Assembly: GCF_001465795.2 (NCBI RefSeq)
Contig: NZ_CP013659.2
Span: 2,622,501-2,686,500 of the forward strand
Length of the DNA: 64,000 bases
Source of the DNA: Planococcus rifietoensis
GTDB taxonomy: Bacteria; Bacillota; Bacilli; Bacillales_A; Planococcaceae
Direction: 5' to 3'
How positions within the stretch are numbered: the stretch's first letter is position 1; every line of letters starts with the position of its first letter. Below, piece after piece: positions 25,860 to 32,243 of the stretch. Below the pieces are notes generated by a model. The model did no database searches. It was given only the letters and a program-made list of their open reading frames with translations, and was not told where the DNA came from. A program made the translations under genes and the position numbers.

Positions 25860-26687
25860 TTATTCATTCTCCAACGTCACAACCACGATTTCGGGCAAAT
25901 TGAAAACACGCAGTGGAAATCCACTGTTCCCAAGTCCCCGGCTCAACACAAGCTGCGTGTCCCCTGATTCGAAGACGCCTTCTGTCATGCTTGGAAACCA
26001 GCCTTGCCCTGGGGCGATCAAGCCGCCAAGCCCTGGGATACGAATCTGGCCGCCGTGTGCGTGCCCGGCGAAAACGACATCGATGCCTTCGCTTGCATAA
26101 GTCTCCAATTGTTCAGGCCGATGGGCAAGCAGCAAAGTAAACGCGTCGTTGAGCCCAGCTTCTGCGATGCTGTTGCGCGTAAACTCCTCTTCATGCAGAT
26201 AGATATCCATTAACGGATCGTCGATACCCGCAATTTGTATCGCTTCCCCATCCTGTTCCCACATGACCGAGCGATTGCGCAACACTTGGACACCGCGTTC
26301 TTCCAAGGCAGGGACAATTTCATCATCCAGCCGATTCGACGATACTTCGTGGTTGCCGATGACATAATACACTTCACTCATCTCAACCAGCCCATCAACA
26401 GCCGCCAAACTTCTCTCCAGGTCGTAGCGGTCGCTATCAATCAAATCCCCGGTAATGAAAATGGCATCCGGATTCGCCGCTTCGACTTTATCCAACAAGG
26501 ATTGCTGTTGATTCCCAAATTCAGCGTTGTGAAGGTCCGATACTTGGACGATGCGCTTGCCGGCAAATGCAGCCGGCACGTTTTCCGATTGGACCGAATA
26601 TTCGGTCGTGACAATCCAGTTATTATTGACCCAGGCAAATCCCAGCAGGAGCAATGCGACAAAAATCAATGCAATCAGTTTCTTCAT
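25860..26687 (-). CDS. membrane-anchored calcineurin-like phosphoesterase (YkuE/YaeI-like)
   Basis: 275 residues with an N-terminal membrane anchor (about 4-22). Metal-binding motifs: VSDLHNAEFG near residue 50, ITGDLID near 79, VIGNHEV near 110, LLAHRP near 185 and FAGHAHGGQIRIPG near 205. The family hydrolyses phosphoesters; some members act on lipid A precursors or membrane substrates. Here the exported catalytic domain would face outside. Substrate not assignable. Confidence 0.88.
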   Translation of the reverse strand: MKKLIALIFVALLLLGFAWVNNNWIVTTEYSVQSENVPAAFAGKRIVQVSDLHNAEFGNQQQSLLDKVEAANPDAIFITGDLIDSDRYDLERSLAAVDGLVEMSEVYYVIGNHEVSSNRLDDEIVPALEERGVQVLRNRSVMWEQDGEAIQIAGIDDPLMDIYLHEEEFTRNSIAEAGLNDAFTLLLAHRPEQLETYASEGIDVVFAGHAHGGQIRIPGLGGLIAPGQGWFPSMTEGVFESGDTQLVLSRGLGNSGFPLRVFNLPEIVVVTLENE

Positions 26688-26855
26688 ATTTTATTCCTCA
26701 ATTCGTTAGTGTGGCCCGTGCGTCCATTTTATCGGCCATTGTGCACGAGTCCTGGCTTGGCATCATAGCAGTTCTGCTTGAGTGCCAATCCGCTGCAGCA
26801 TAAAAACTCTCCAGCGCTGTGCCAAATCCTGTTCTTATTCTACCAGCATTCGCCC

Positions 26856-26889
26856 AAAAGAAAAGCAATCAGCTAATCGCTGATTGCTT
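26856..26889 (-). terminator. terminator after the ABC permease gene
   Basis: Minus-strand AAGCAATCAGC/GCTGATTGCTT stem directly after the stop, followed by TTTTCTTTT. Confidence 0.85.
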
Positions 26890-27675
26890 CTATACTTTCG
26901 TTTTCGCGCGGTTCCTTTTCGAGAACCAAATGCCCAGTGCCGCCAATCCAATCAAGCACACCAGCGAGAGCGCAAGCGTCCAGATCAGTGCTGTCACATC
27001 CGGCCCGATATCCAGGAAAGACGCTGCATAATTTGGAAGCTTCAGCGGCGACCATTCCCAGCGGCTGCCGAACAGGCTGTCGATAAGCTGCAAAATAAGC
27101 AACGTGGCAAGCGTCAACGCAGCAGCCAAACCCGCATTCGGCATCGACGCACTCGCAAATAGCACCAAAGTGACCACCAATACCAGCCATAAACTATACG
27201 TCGTCGCAAACGCCAGGAACTCACCGAACGGAACTGCCGCAAACAGCACAGCCGTGTAATAATAACCAGCCAAAAAACCTGCCCATACGCTGATCAACGC
27301 TACAATGGAAGCCATCAGCCATTTGCTGAGGAAATAGGATACATACGATAATGGCCGTACATATAAAAGAGTCGCCGTTCCGTTTCTGCGCTCGCCCGCA
27401 ATGCTCCCCATATAAGCGAGAACGAGGACAAGCATGCCGATCAACTGGAATTGACCCATGACCGCGACCATCAATTGTTCAGGTTCCGGATCCGGCAGTT
27501 CGATAACAGCACCATCCGGCAACCCTCCTGTGGCATCGAGAATCTGAGGAAGGTAATAATTCGATAAAGGTTCTGTGATGCCCAACAGAATAAAGACGAC
27601 GGGAATCCAGAAAATCTTAAAATTGCGCAAGTTCTCACGCCATTCCTTCAACAGCAGTGTCGAAAATTGCTTCAT
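26890..27675 (-). CDS. ABC-2 type transporter permease (YxlG-like)
   Basis: 261-residue permease with about six transmembrane helices (around 22-42, 72-92, 112-135, 148-170, 178-200, 235-255). The ABC-2 type GERRNGTATLLYVRPLS segment after helix 2 is diagnostic. The ATG at 27675 overlaps the ATPase stop by 4 bp (ATGA); a longer frame reading backward is a shadow of the ATPase. Order yxlE-yxlF-yxlG matches the Bacillus subtilis sigY operon tail. Substrate unknown. Confidence 0.9.
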   Translation of the reverse strand: MKQFSTLLLKEWRENLRNFKIFWIPVVFILLGITEPLSNYYLPQILDATGGLPDGAVIELPDPEPEQLMVAVMGQFQLIGMLVLVLAYMGSIAGERRNGTATLLYVRPLSYVSYFLSKWLMASIVALISVWAGFLAGYYYTAVLFAAVPFGEFLAFATTYSLWLVLVVTLVLFASASMPNAGLAAALTLATLLILQLIDSLFGSRWEWSPLKLPNYAASFLDIGPDVTALIWTLALSLVCLIGLAALGIWFSKRNRAKTKV

Positions 27676-28553
27676 TTTCCAGCCACCACCTTCAGGAAAA
27701 TATCTTCCAGGCTGGCGGTCTGTTGTTCGACTCCAACCACAGGCAGGCTTTTCACTGACAGGAAACGGAACACATCCTGCATGATCGGCCCCTCCGCTTT
27801 TACAGGCACAATAACTGCTGTGCCTTGAACAGCAGATGGCCACGGCGATTCACGCACAAACCTTTCCGCAGCGTTAGTGTTTTCAAAGCGAATCCGAATT
27901 TGCGGGTCCGCATAGCGGCTGCGCACCTGGCTGAGGGAACCGTGTTCCACGAGGCGGCCATTCTGCAGAAACAATAGCTGGTCTGTCATTTCTTCAGCAT
28001 CGTTCAAAATATGGGTAGAGTAAAGAATCGTCGTTTGGCCAAGCAGTGATTTCAATAATTCCATCACTTCCCTTCGCCCGGTCGGGTCCAAGGAAGAAAT
28101 CGGTTCGTCTAATAACAGCAAGCTTGGCTGGTGCACCATCGCTTGCGCCAATCCGAGCCGCTGCTTCATGCCTCCTGAAAAGCCGCCGATTTTCTTATTG
28201 GCTACTTGACCTAGCCCGACAAACCCCAATGTCCGTTCTGCCTGCTGGCGGGCTTTTTTCGAATCGACGCCGCTCAGCTTAGCGGCCATTTCCGTAAATT
28301 CCAAAGCCGTCAGCCAGGGAAAGAATCGCGGGTATTGCGGCAAAAAGCCGATCGATAAGTTTTTCTTGCGCTGGATTTCTCCTGCTGTCGCTTCCAGCAA
28401 CCCAGCGAGCATCGACAGCGTCGTGGTCTTTCCAGCACCGTTTGGGCCAATCAATGCCGTTGCACTGCCTTCTGCAAGCTCGAAGCCCAACCCGTCAACT
28501 GCTTGTTCGGTGCCAAAGCGCTTCGTTAATGACCTGACTTCCAATACGTTCAA
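27672..28553 (-). CDS. ABC transporter ATP-binding protein (YxlF-like)
   Basis: 293-residue ABC ATPase. Walker A GPNGAGKTTTLSML near residue 36, Q-loop LPQYPRFFPWLTA, signature FSGGMKQRLGLAQAM near 128 and Walker B LLLLDEPISSLDP. The C-terminal region is a regulatory extension. Translation starts at TTG 28553 with GGGAGGCGG eight bases upstream and overlaps the yxlE stop (TTGA). Partner of the ABC-2 permease. Confidence 0.92.
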   Translation of the reverse strand: MNVLEVRSLTKRFGTEQAVDGLGFELAEGSATALIGPNGAGKTTTLSMLAGLLEATAGEIQRKKNLSIGFLPQYPRFFPWLTALEFTEMAAKLSGVDSKKARQQAERTLGFVGLGQVANKKIGGFSGGMKQRLGLAQAMVHQPSLLLLDEPISSLDPTGRREVMELLKSLLGQTTILYSTHILNDAEEMTDQLLFLQNGRLVEHGSLSQVRSRYADPQIRIRFENTNAAERFVRESPWPSAVQGTAVIVPVKAEGPIMQDVFRFLSVKSLPVVGVEQQTASLEDIFLKVVAGK

Positions 28554-28744
28554 TAATTCCGCCTCCCTATGACAAAGTACAGAATCGGCCCGATAATATT
28601 CAACAAGACAATGATCGCCGCCCACATCCACTTCGGACCGTTCGGATTTGGGTTTTTGATCAAATCCACTAATGCGAATATCATCAATGCGATCTGCAAA
28701 ACCAAAATGGGCAGCACCAATAGAATTGTACGTTCATCCAACAT
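28550..28744 (-). CDS. PLDc_N-type two-helix membrane protein (YxlE-like)
   Basis: 64 residues with two transmembrane helices and the PLDc_N signature: LVLPILVLQIALMIFALVDL, NPNPNGPKWMWAAIIVLLNIIGPILYFVIGRR. In Bacillus subtilis the homologue YxlE is a negative regulator of sigma-Y in the sigY operon. No sigma-Y or anti-sigma genes (yxlC/D) are adjacent here. The ATG at 28744 is preceded by GGGGGGAACGTGG; an ATG seven codons upstream is possible. Overlaps yxlF by 4 bp. Confidence 0.82.
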   Translation of the reverse strand: MLDERTILLVLPILVLQIALMIFALVDLIKNPNPNGPKWMWAAIIVLLNIIGPILYFVIGRRNY

Positions 28745-28818
28745 GTCCACGTTCCCCCCCTGCATCTTTTTTCTCTATTGTTATTTCGGTATGGCTGTCG
28801 GCTCTCCCTGCAACAGCA

Positions 28819-28847
28819 TAAAAAAAGACCGCAATCAGCGGTCTTTC
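28819..28847 (-). terminator. terminator after msrA
   Basis: AAAGACCGC (28824-28832) pairs with GCGGTCTTT (28838-28846), followed on the minus strand by seven Ts. Confidence 0.92.
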
Positions 28848-28861
28848 CAGCACTCATCACA

Positions 28862-29533
28862 TTACCATTTCAGTTTGAGCAGCACTTGCCGAAGAGCATC
28901 CCTGTGCTCTTTGTTAATCGGCCATCCGTTGATTTCTTCGATCAATTGCTGACGGCTGCCGAAGCCTTTGACAAACCCGTTCAGCCGGGCTGCGAAAGTC
29001 GACGGTGTCAGAAGCCCCAGCTCGGGATAAAGTTCTGCCAATTGTTCAAGCGCTTTCGGATAGCGTTTTAAATAATATTTCTGATGGCGCTCCTCCGCTT
29101 CCGTAAATCCGTCGAACGGCCGGATTTCCGTTTCGACCGGCTCGTTCAATTGCTGCTCTTTTTCTGCCTTCAGTTTCTCGATGATGTGCTTTTGCTCTTC
29201 GGACTGCCAAAATAGCAAGGAAATGTATTGGCGACCTTTGTATGCATCACGGTTCGGATAATGGCTGCGCCAAAATTCCTTGACGATTTCTTCAAAGCAA
29301 ATCTGTCCGGGATCAAATTCTACTTGGATGGTTTCAGTATGGTCTCCCATCTTCCTGTATGTAGGATTGTCCGAAGTGCCGCCTGCATAGCCGGTCCGTG
29401 TCCGGATCACGCCGGGCAATGAACCGAACTGTGCATCCGGGCTCCAAAAGCAGCCCATCCCAAAGGTTGCGGTTTCAAGATTCGCTGTATCTGGCAAGTC
29501 CTGTTCAAGTACTGAAATTATTGTGCTTTCCAT
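28862..29533 (-). CDS. msrA: peptide-methionine (S)-S-oxide reductase MsrA
   Basis: 223-residue MsrA, repairing S-methionine sulfoxide in proteins with thioredoxin. The catalytic Cys is in TFGMGCFWSPDAQFG near residue 28; GYAGGTSDNPTYRKMGDHTE and VEFDPGQICFEEIV follow. The C-terminal 60 residues exceed the core domain and resemble the longer Firmicute subfamily. It is divergent from pcm, another protein-repair gene, with the two starts 107 bp apart. No msrB nearby. Confidence 0.94.
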   Translation of the reverse strand: MESTIISVLEQDLPDTANLETATFGMGCFWSPDAQFGSLPGVIRTRTGYAGGTSDNPTYRKMGDHTETIQVEFDPGQICFEEIVKEFWRSHYPNRDAYKGRQYISLLFWQSEEQKHIIEKLKAEKEQQLNEPVETEIRPFDGFTEAEERHQKYYLKRYPKALEQLAELYPELGLLTPSTFAARLNGFVKGFGSRQQLIEEINGWPINKEHRDALRQVLLKLKW

Positions 29534-29562
29534 ATGCGTTTCCTCTCCTTAAGAGCCACCCT

Positions 29563-29591
29563 TTGTGCTTCGGGCCATTTTTCCTTATGAT
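29563..29591 (+). promoter_or_regulatory. promoter of the pcm-like gene
   Basis: TTGTGC (29563-29568), 17-bp spacer, TATGAT (29586-29591), 50 bp before the start codon. Confidence 0.6.
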
Positions 29592-29640
29592 AGTAGCAAG
29601 GAGTCCATCAAACAAATCGAACGAAAGCAGGTGTATCTGC

Positions 29641-30225
29641 ATGACTGTACGTAAACAGGACATCACCGCTTATTTCCGCTCACTTGACCGGGGCTCGTTC
29701 ATGGATCGCCACCAGCAAGATGCAGGGCGAGACGAAGCTTTGCCAATTGGATATGGACAGACGATTTCACAACCTTCACTCGTGTTGGAAATGACCGTTG
29801 CACTCGCTCTCGACGACCATCACAAAGTGCTGGAGATTGGCACAGGGTCGGGTTTTCAGACAGCGCTACTGGCAGCTTTTTCACGTGAGGTCTACACAGT
29901 CGAGAAGATTCCACAGCTAGCTGAGAGCGCCAAAAAGCGGCTCGAAGCGAAAGAATTTAAAAACATCTCGTTCCTGCTGGGCGATGGCAGCCTCGGCTGG
30001 CCTGAACACGCACCGTACGACCGGATCATCGTCACTGCCGCTGCTTCGGATATTCCAAAAGAATTGGTGGACCAATTAGCTGACGGCGGACGCATGATTA
30101 TCCCTGTCGGCAGTCGGTACAGTCAGGACCTTCTCGCCATCGATAAAACCATCGATGGAAAACTGGAAAAGACAGCGCTCGAAGCTGTCCGCTTTGTCCC
30201 ATTGAAAGGGAAGTATGAAAATTAG
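29641..30225 (+). CDS. pcm: protein-L-isoaspartate O-methyltransferase
   Basis: 194-residue SAM-dependent methyltransferase initiating repair of isoaspartyl residues. Family motifs: PIGYGQTISQPSLVLEMT near residue 37, motif I VLEIGTGSGFQTALLA near 63, post-I VYTVEKIPQL, motif II YDRIIVTAAASDIPKEL near 128 and motif III GGRMIIPVGS. Slightly shorter than the usual 205-220 residues. ATG at 29641 has AGCAGGTG; the longer frame is in the msrA promoter region. Pcm is not present in Bacillus subtilis as far as I recall, so it is an accessory for the order. Confidence 0.92.
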   Translation: MTVRKQDITAYFRSLDRGSFMDRHQQDAGRDEALPIGYGQTISQPSLVLEMTVALALDDHHKVLEIGTGSGFQTALLAAFSREVYTVEKIPQLAESAKKRLEAKEFKNISFLLGDGSLGWPEHAPYDRIIVTAAASDIPKELVDQLADGGRMIIPVGSRYSQDLLAIDKTIDGKLEKTALEAVRFVPLKGKYEN

Positions 30226-30246
30226 GGTATAGTAGAATAAAGGGGA

Positions 30247-30732
30247 TTAATCGCCATCCCTCGAGGCGTTGCGCAAGACCGACCAGCCGAGCAAAAACAG
30301 GAAAGCGGCTGTTCCGAGCCATAGCGATTCATAGAAAACGGGGTCGCCAGTGTCCCTGACTGTATGCAAATTCAATAGCAGGCGGAACACCAAGCTGTCG
30401 AATATCAGCAGCACGCCGCCTCCAATCAAGGCACTCCCTGAAAAACGCGCTGGCCAAAAGGCTTTGCGCCTAGCCAAATCGGCAGCAATCCATAGAGACA
30501 AAACCGTCAACGCCCAGCCGATGACCTGGTAAATTCCTTCCCCCGTCAAAATCGCTTGGGGACCATTGCCTTCGTAGAAATGATGCCATTGCAAGAAAAA
30601 ATGGAAAATGCTTTGCTCGAGCACTGAAAACATCCCGGCACCGAACAATAAGCCTGCCCAAAAGTTCCGGGAAGTGTGGACGCGCCGGTTTCTTGCTGTC
30701 GTAAGATCTGTCTTGCGTTCTGCCGAAACCAT
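30247..30732 (-). CDS. DUF2243 membrane protein
   Basis: 161 residues with four transmembrane helices (about 25-45, 63-82, 96-115, 137-155). The DUF2243 signature is HHFYEG following FGAGMFSVLEQSIFHFFLQW, with two His in the first loop, and NLHTVRDTGDP. Function unknown. The ATG at 30732 has AAAGGGGTGG. Convergent with pcm, with no obvious terminator in the 21-bp gap. Confidence 0.88.
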   Translation of the reverse strand: MVSAERKTDLTTARNRRVHTSRNFWAGLLFGAGMFSVLEQSIFHFFLQWHHFYEGNGPQAILTGEGIYQVIGWALTVLSLWIAADLARRKAFWPARFSGSALIGGGVLLIFDSLVFRLLLNLHTVRDTGDPVFYESLWLGTAAFLFLLGWSVLRNASRDGD

Positions 30733-30892
30733 TCGATCCACCCCTTTTGAATTCCGTCCGTATCCGTTTTCCATTTATACCCGCTCTGCCGGTCCCTTAA
30801 TCGCGCTGGGCTGTTCAGTGCATTGCACGTCCAACATAATAGACAATGCCATATCCCGCACACCAATTACATTATTCAAGGAGGCGACCCAT

Positions 30893-31597
30893 TTGCAGAA
30901 TTCCAAAACCATGCAAAGTGAAATCGGCGGCTATATTTCAACCGTCATCCGTGAACACTTCGGGAAAGGCCCGACATCTGTATTCGTGATTGTGAAACCA
31001 CCTTTTGTCATCGTCCACCTCAGAGGTTTCCTAAGCCCGACAGAAAAGATTTTGCTCCAGAAAAACGAGTTTAGGCGCGTGATGGAAATCCGCCATTTGC
31101 TGATCGAGGAACTGAAGCCAGATATTTGCGCTGCCTTCTCCCGTGCTTCTGGCGAAAAAGTCGAATCGATTTATTCCGATTGGCATCTGGAAAACCAGAC
31201 CGGCATGCTTATCGGGGTCATGGCTAGCCGGGAAGCTGCCGCTGAATTTGACTGGCAGTCCGATGCAACGCAAGAAGCCCTTCACGATTCAGTCGTGGAA
31301 GCCAGCCGAAAAGCCGAAAAAAAACCTGAAAGCACCGAGTTGTTCTGGTTGAATGACCGGACCTTATTGATTGAACGGACGGGCTTCTTAGTGGAAATTG
31401 AACGTGAATTGATTCGCAATGGGTTGGCCGAAGAACTGAAACAAGTGAAACGGCCTCTCGAAAAGCGCTTGCTTTTGAAGGAAACCCCGTTCCCTGATCT
31501 GCTCAAACGGGATATCCGTGAGATTTTCCTCGATTGGGAATTCTCGACGGACATCAGTTATATTCTTGTCTTGCTTGAGCCGAATAAACATTCTTAA
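30893..31597 (+). CDS. DUF2294 / MpsC-like protein with two tandem repeats
   Basis: 234-residue cytoplasmic protein made of two copies of a domain of about 110 residues (DUF2294, named MpsC in databases for a sodium-translocating system). The repeats share a pattern: copy 1 FVIVHLRGFLSPTEKILLQ...EIRHLLIEELKP and copy 2 LLIERTGFLVEIERELIR...LLLKETPFPDLLKRDIREI, each ending in an SDWHL/LDWEF segment. No membrane segment. No mpsA/mpsB neighbours, so the role is unclear. Start is TTG at 30893 with AAGGAGG eight bases upstream; an ATG at 30911 is possible. Confidence 0.85.
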   Translation: MQNSKTMQSEIGGYISTVIREHFGKGPTSVFVIVKPPFVIVHLRGFLSPTEKILLQKNEFRRVMEIRHLLIEELKPDICAAFSRASGEKVESIYSDWHLENQTGMLIGVMASREAAAEFDWQSDATQEALHDSVVEASRKAEKKPESTELFWLNDRTLLIERTGFLVEIERELIRNGLAEELKQVKRPLEKRLLLKETPFPDLLKRDIREIFLDWEFSTDISYILVLLEPNKHS

Positions 31598-31603
31598 CAT
31601 GAA

Positions 31604-31632
31604 AAAGCCGCCCAATTGGCGGCTTTTTTTCT
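31604..31632. terminator. terminator between MpsC-like gene and 63-residue gene
   Basis: AAAGCCGCC (31604-31612) pairs with GGCGGCTTT (31618-31626), followed by TTTTT on the plus strand; A-run upstream makes it usable on the minus strand too. Confidence 0.9.
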
Positions 31633-31641
31633 CTATCCAAT

Positions 31642-31833
31642 TTAACCGACAGTCGACTGTGCAGTTTGGCAATGCGGGCAATGTTCGTATTCCTTTTCTG
31701 CCAAGTTCTCCACATACTCCAGTTTATCGGTAAACTCTCTTTGATCTATAGGCGTTTGCAAAAAGCCGCAGCTATCTCCTGCAAACTGGCTATGATGGAT
31801 TTTTTTCGTTCGATGATCTACAAAATAACCCAT
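31642..31833 (-). CDS. small Cys-containing protein, unknown function, controlled by a structured leader
   Basis: 63 residues, no signal or membrane segment. Three Cys: GDSCGF near residue 22 and a CPHC pair near residue 52, a plausible zinc or metal site with nearby His (KKIHHSQF). The body reads QTPIDQREFTDKLEYVENLA. AGGGGGGAAG precedes the ATG. I do not recognise the family. The gene lies behind a roughly 130-nt leader with promoter, multi-hairpin fold and terminator (31834-31995), so its expression is probably conditional. Confidence 0.8.
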   Translation of the reverse strand: MGYFVDHRTKKIHHSQFAGDSCGFLQTPIDQREFTDKLEYVENLAEKEYEHCPHCQTAQSTVG

Positions 31834-31849
31834 GACTGCTTCCCCCCTA

Positions 31850-31966
31850 TAAAAAAAGCCGAAAAGAGCCTCTCAAAATGAAAGGAATCTTTTCGGCTTT
31901 GCCTCCGGCGCTATGGTCCGCGGCATTTGACCTGTTATATACAGTTATTGCTTTTCAATGATTCCT
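31850..31966 (-). ncRNA. structured 5' leader with terminator, candidate riboswitch-like element
   Basis: Minus-strand leader between promoter and the 63-residue gene. Closing helix P1: AGGAATC (31966-31960) with GATTCCT (31889-31883). Inside are three hairpins: ATTG/CAAT (31959-31947), CTGT/ACAG (31944-31932), and TGCC/GGCA (31925-31900, inner GCG/CGC, 3' bulge). After P1 comes a 13-bp terminator stem (31900-31888 with 31867-31855) and a seven-T run. P1 3' strand and terminator 5' arm share bases 31888-31889, and the terminator arm also takes sequence from the last hairpin, so folds are mutually exclusive. It does not match any riboswitch class I can recall, including c-di-GMP, glycine, SAM, TPP or T-box. 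Confidence 0.6.
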
Positions 31967-31995
31967 ATTGTACAGGAACACCCACTGTGTGGCAA
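31967..31995 (-). promoter_or_regulatory. promoter of the structured leader
   Basis: TTGCCA (31995-31990), 17-bp spacer, TACAAT (31972-31967). Predicted start coincides with the first base of helix P1. Confidence 0.7.
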
Positions 31996-32000
31996 AGAAA

Positions 32001-32207
32001 TCACTCCACGTGAAATCCCGCTTCTTTAATGAGACGGATAATCTGGCTTTCCTTGATCTCCGTTTCGTCCAGCTCCAGTTTGACTTCGCCATCTGCTACG
32101 TTCACCAAAGCCCGTTCAACGCCTGGCTCTTTCAGCAGTAAATCCTCCAGTTCGCGAATGGGGCGTTGTGATTTCGCTTCCGTTACAAATATCGTCATTT
32201 TTCTCAT
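32001..32207 (-). CDS. HMA-fold-like small protein lacking the CXXC metal site
   Basis: 68 residues with the beta-alpha-beta-beta-alpha-beta pattern of heavy-metal-associated domains (LEDLLLKEPGVERALVNVADGEVKLEL, then IIRLIKEAGFHVE). The loop that would carry MxCxxC reads TEAKSQRPIRE and has no Cys, so copper binding of the CopZ type is unlikely. Function unknown. AAGGAGA upstream of the ATG. It follows topB with a 36-bp gap and is probably co-transcribed. Confidence 0.75.
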   Translation of the reverse strand: MRKMTIFVTEAKSQRPIRELEDLLLKEPGVERALVNVADGEVKLELDETEIKESQIIRLIKEAGFHVE

Positions 32208-32243
32208 CAGTGATTCTCCTTCCTGTGCATTTCCTGGGAAATA

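Noticed and set aside
31850..31966. c-di-GMP-I or glycine riboswitch
   Set aside because: Only short words (GCAAAGCC; CGCCGGAGG) agree; the helix order and other conserved cores of both classes are missing.
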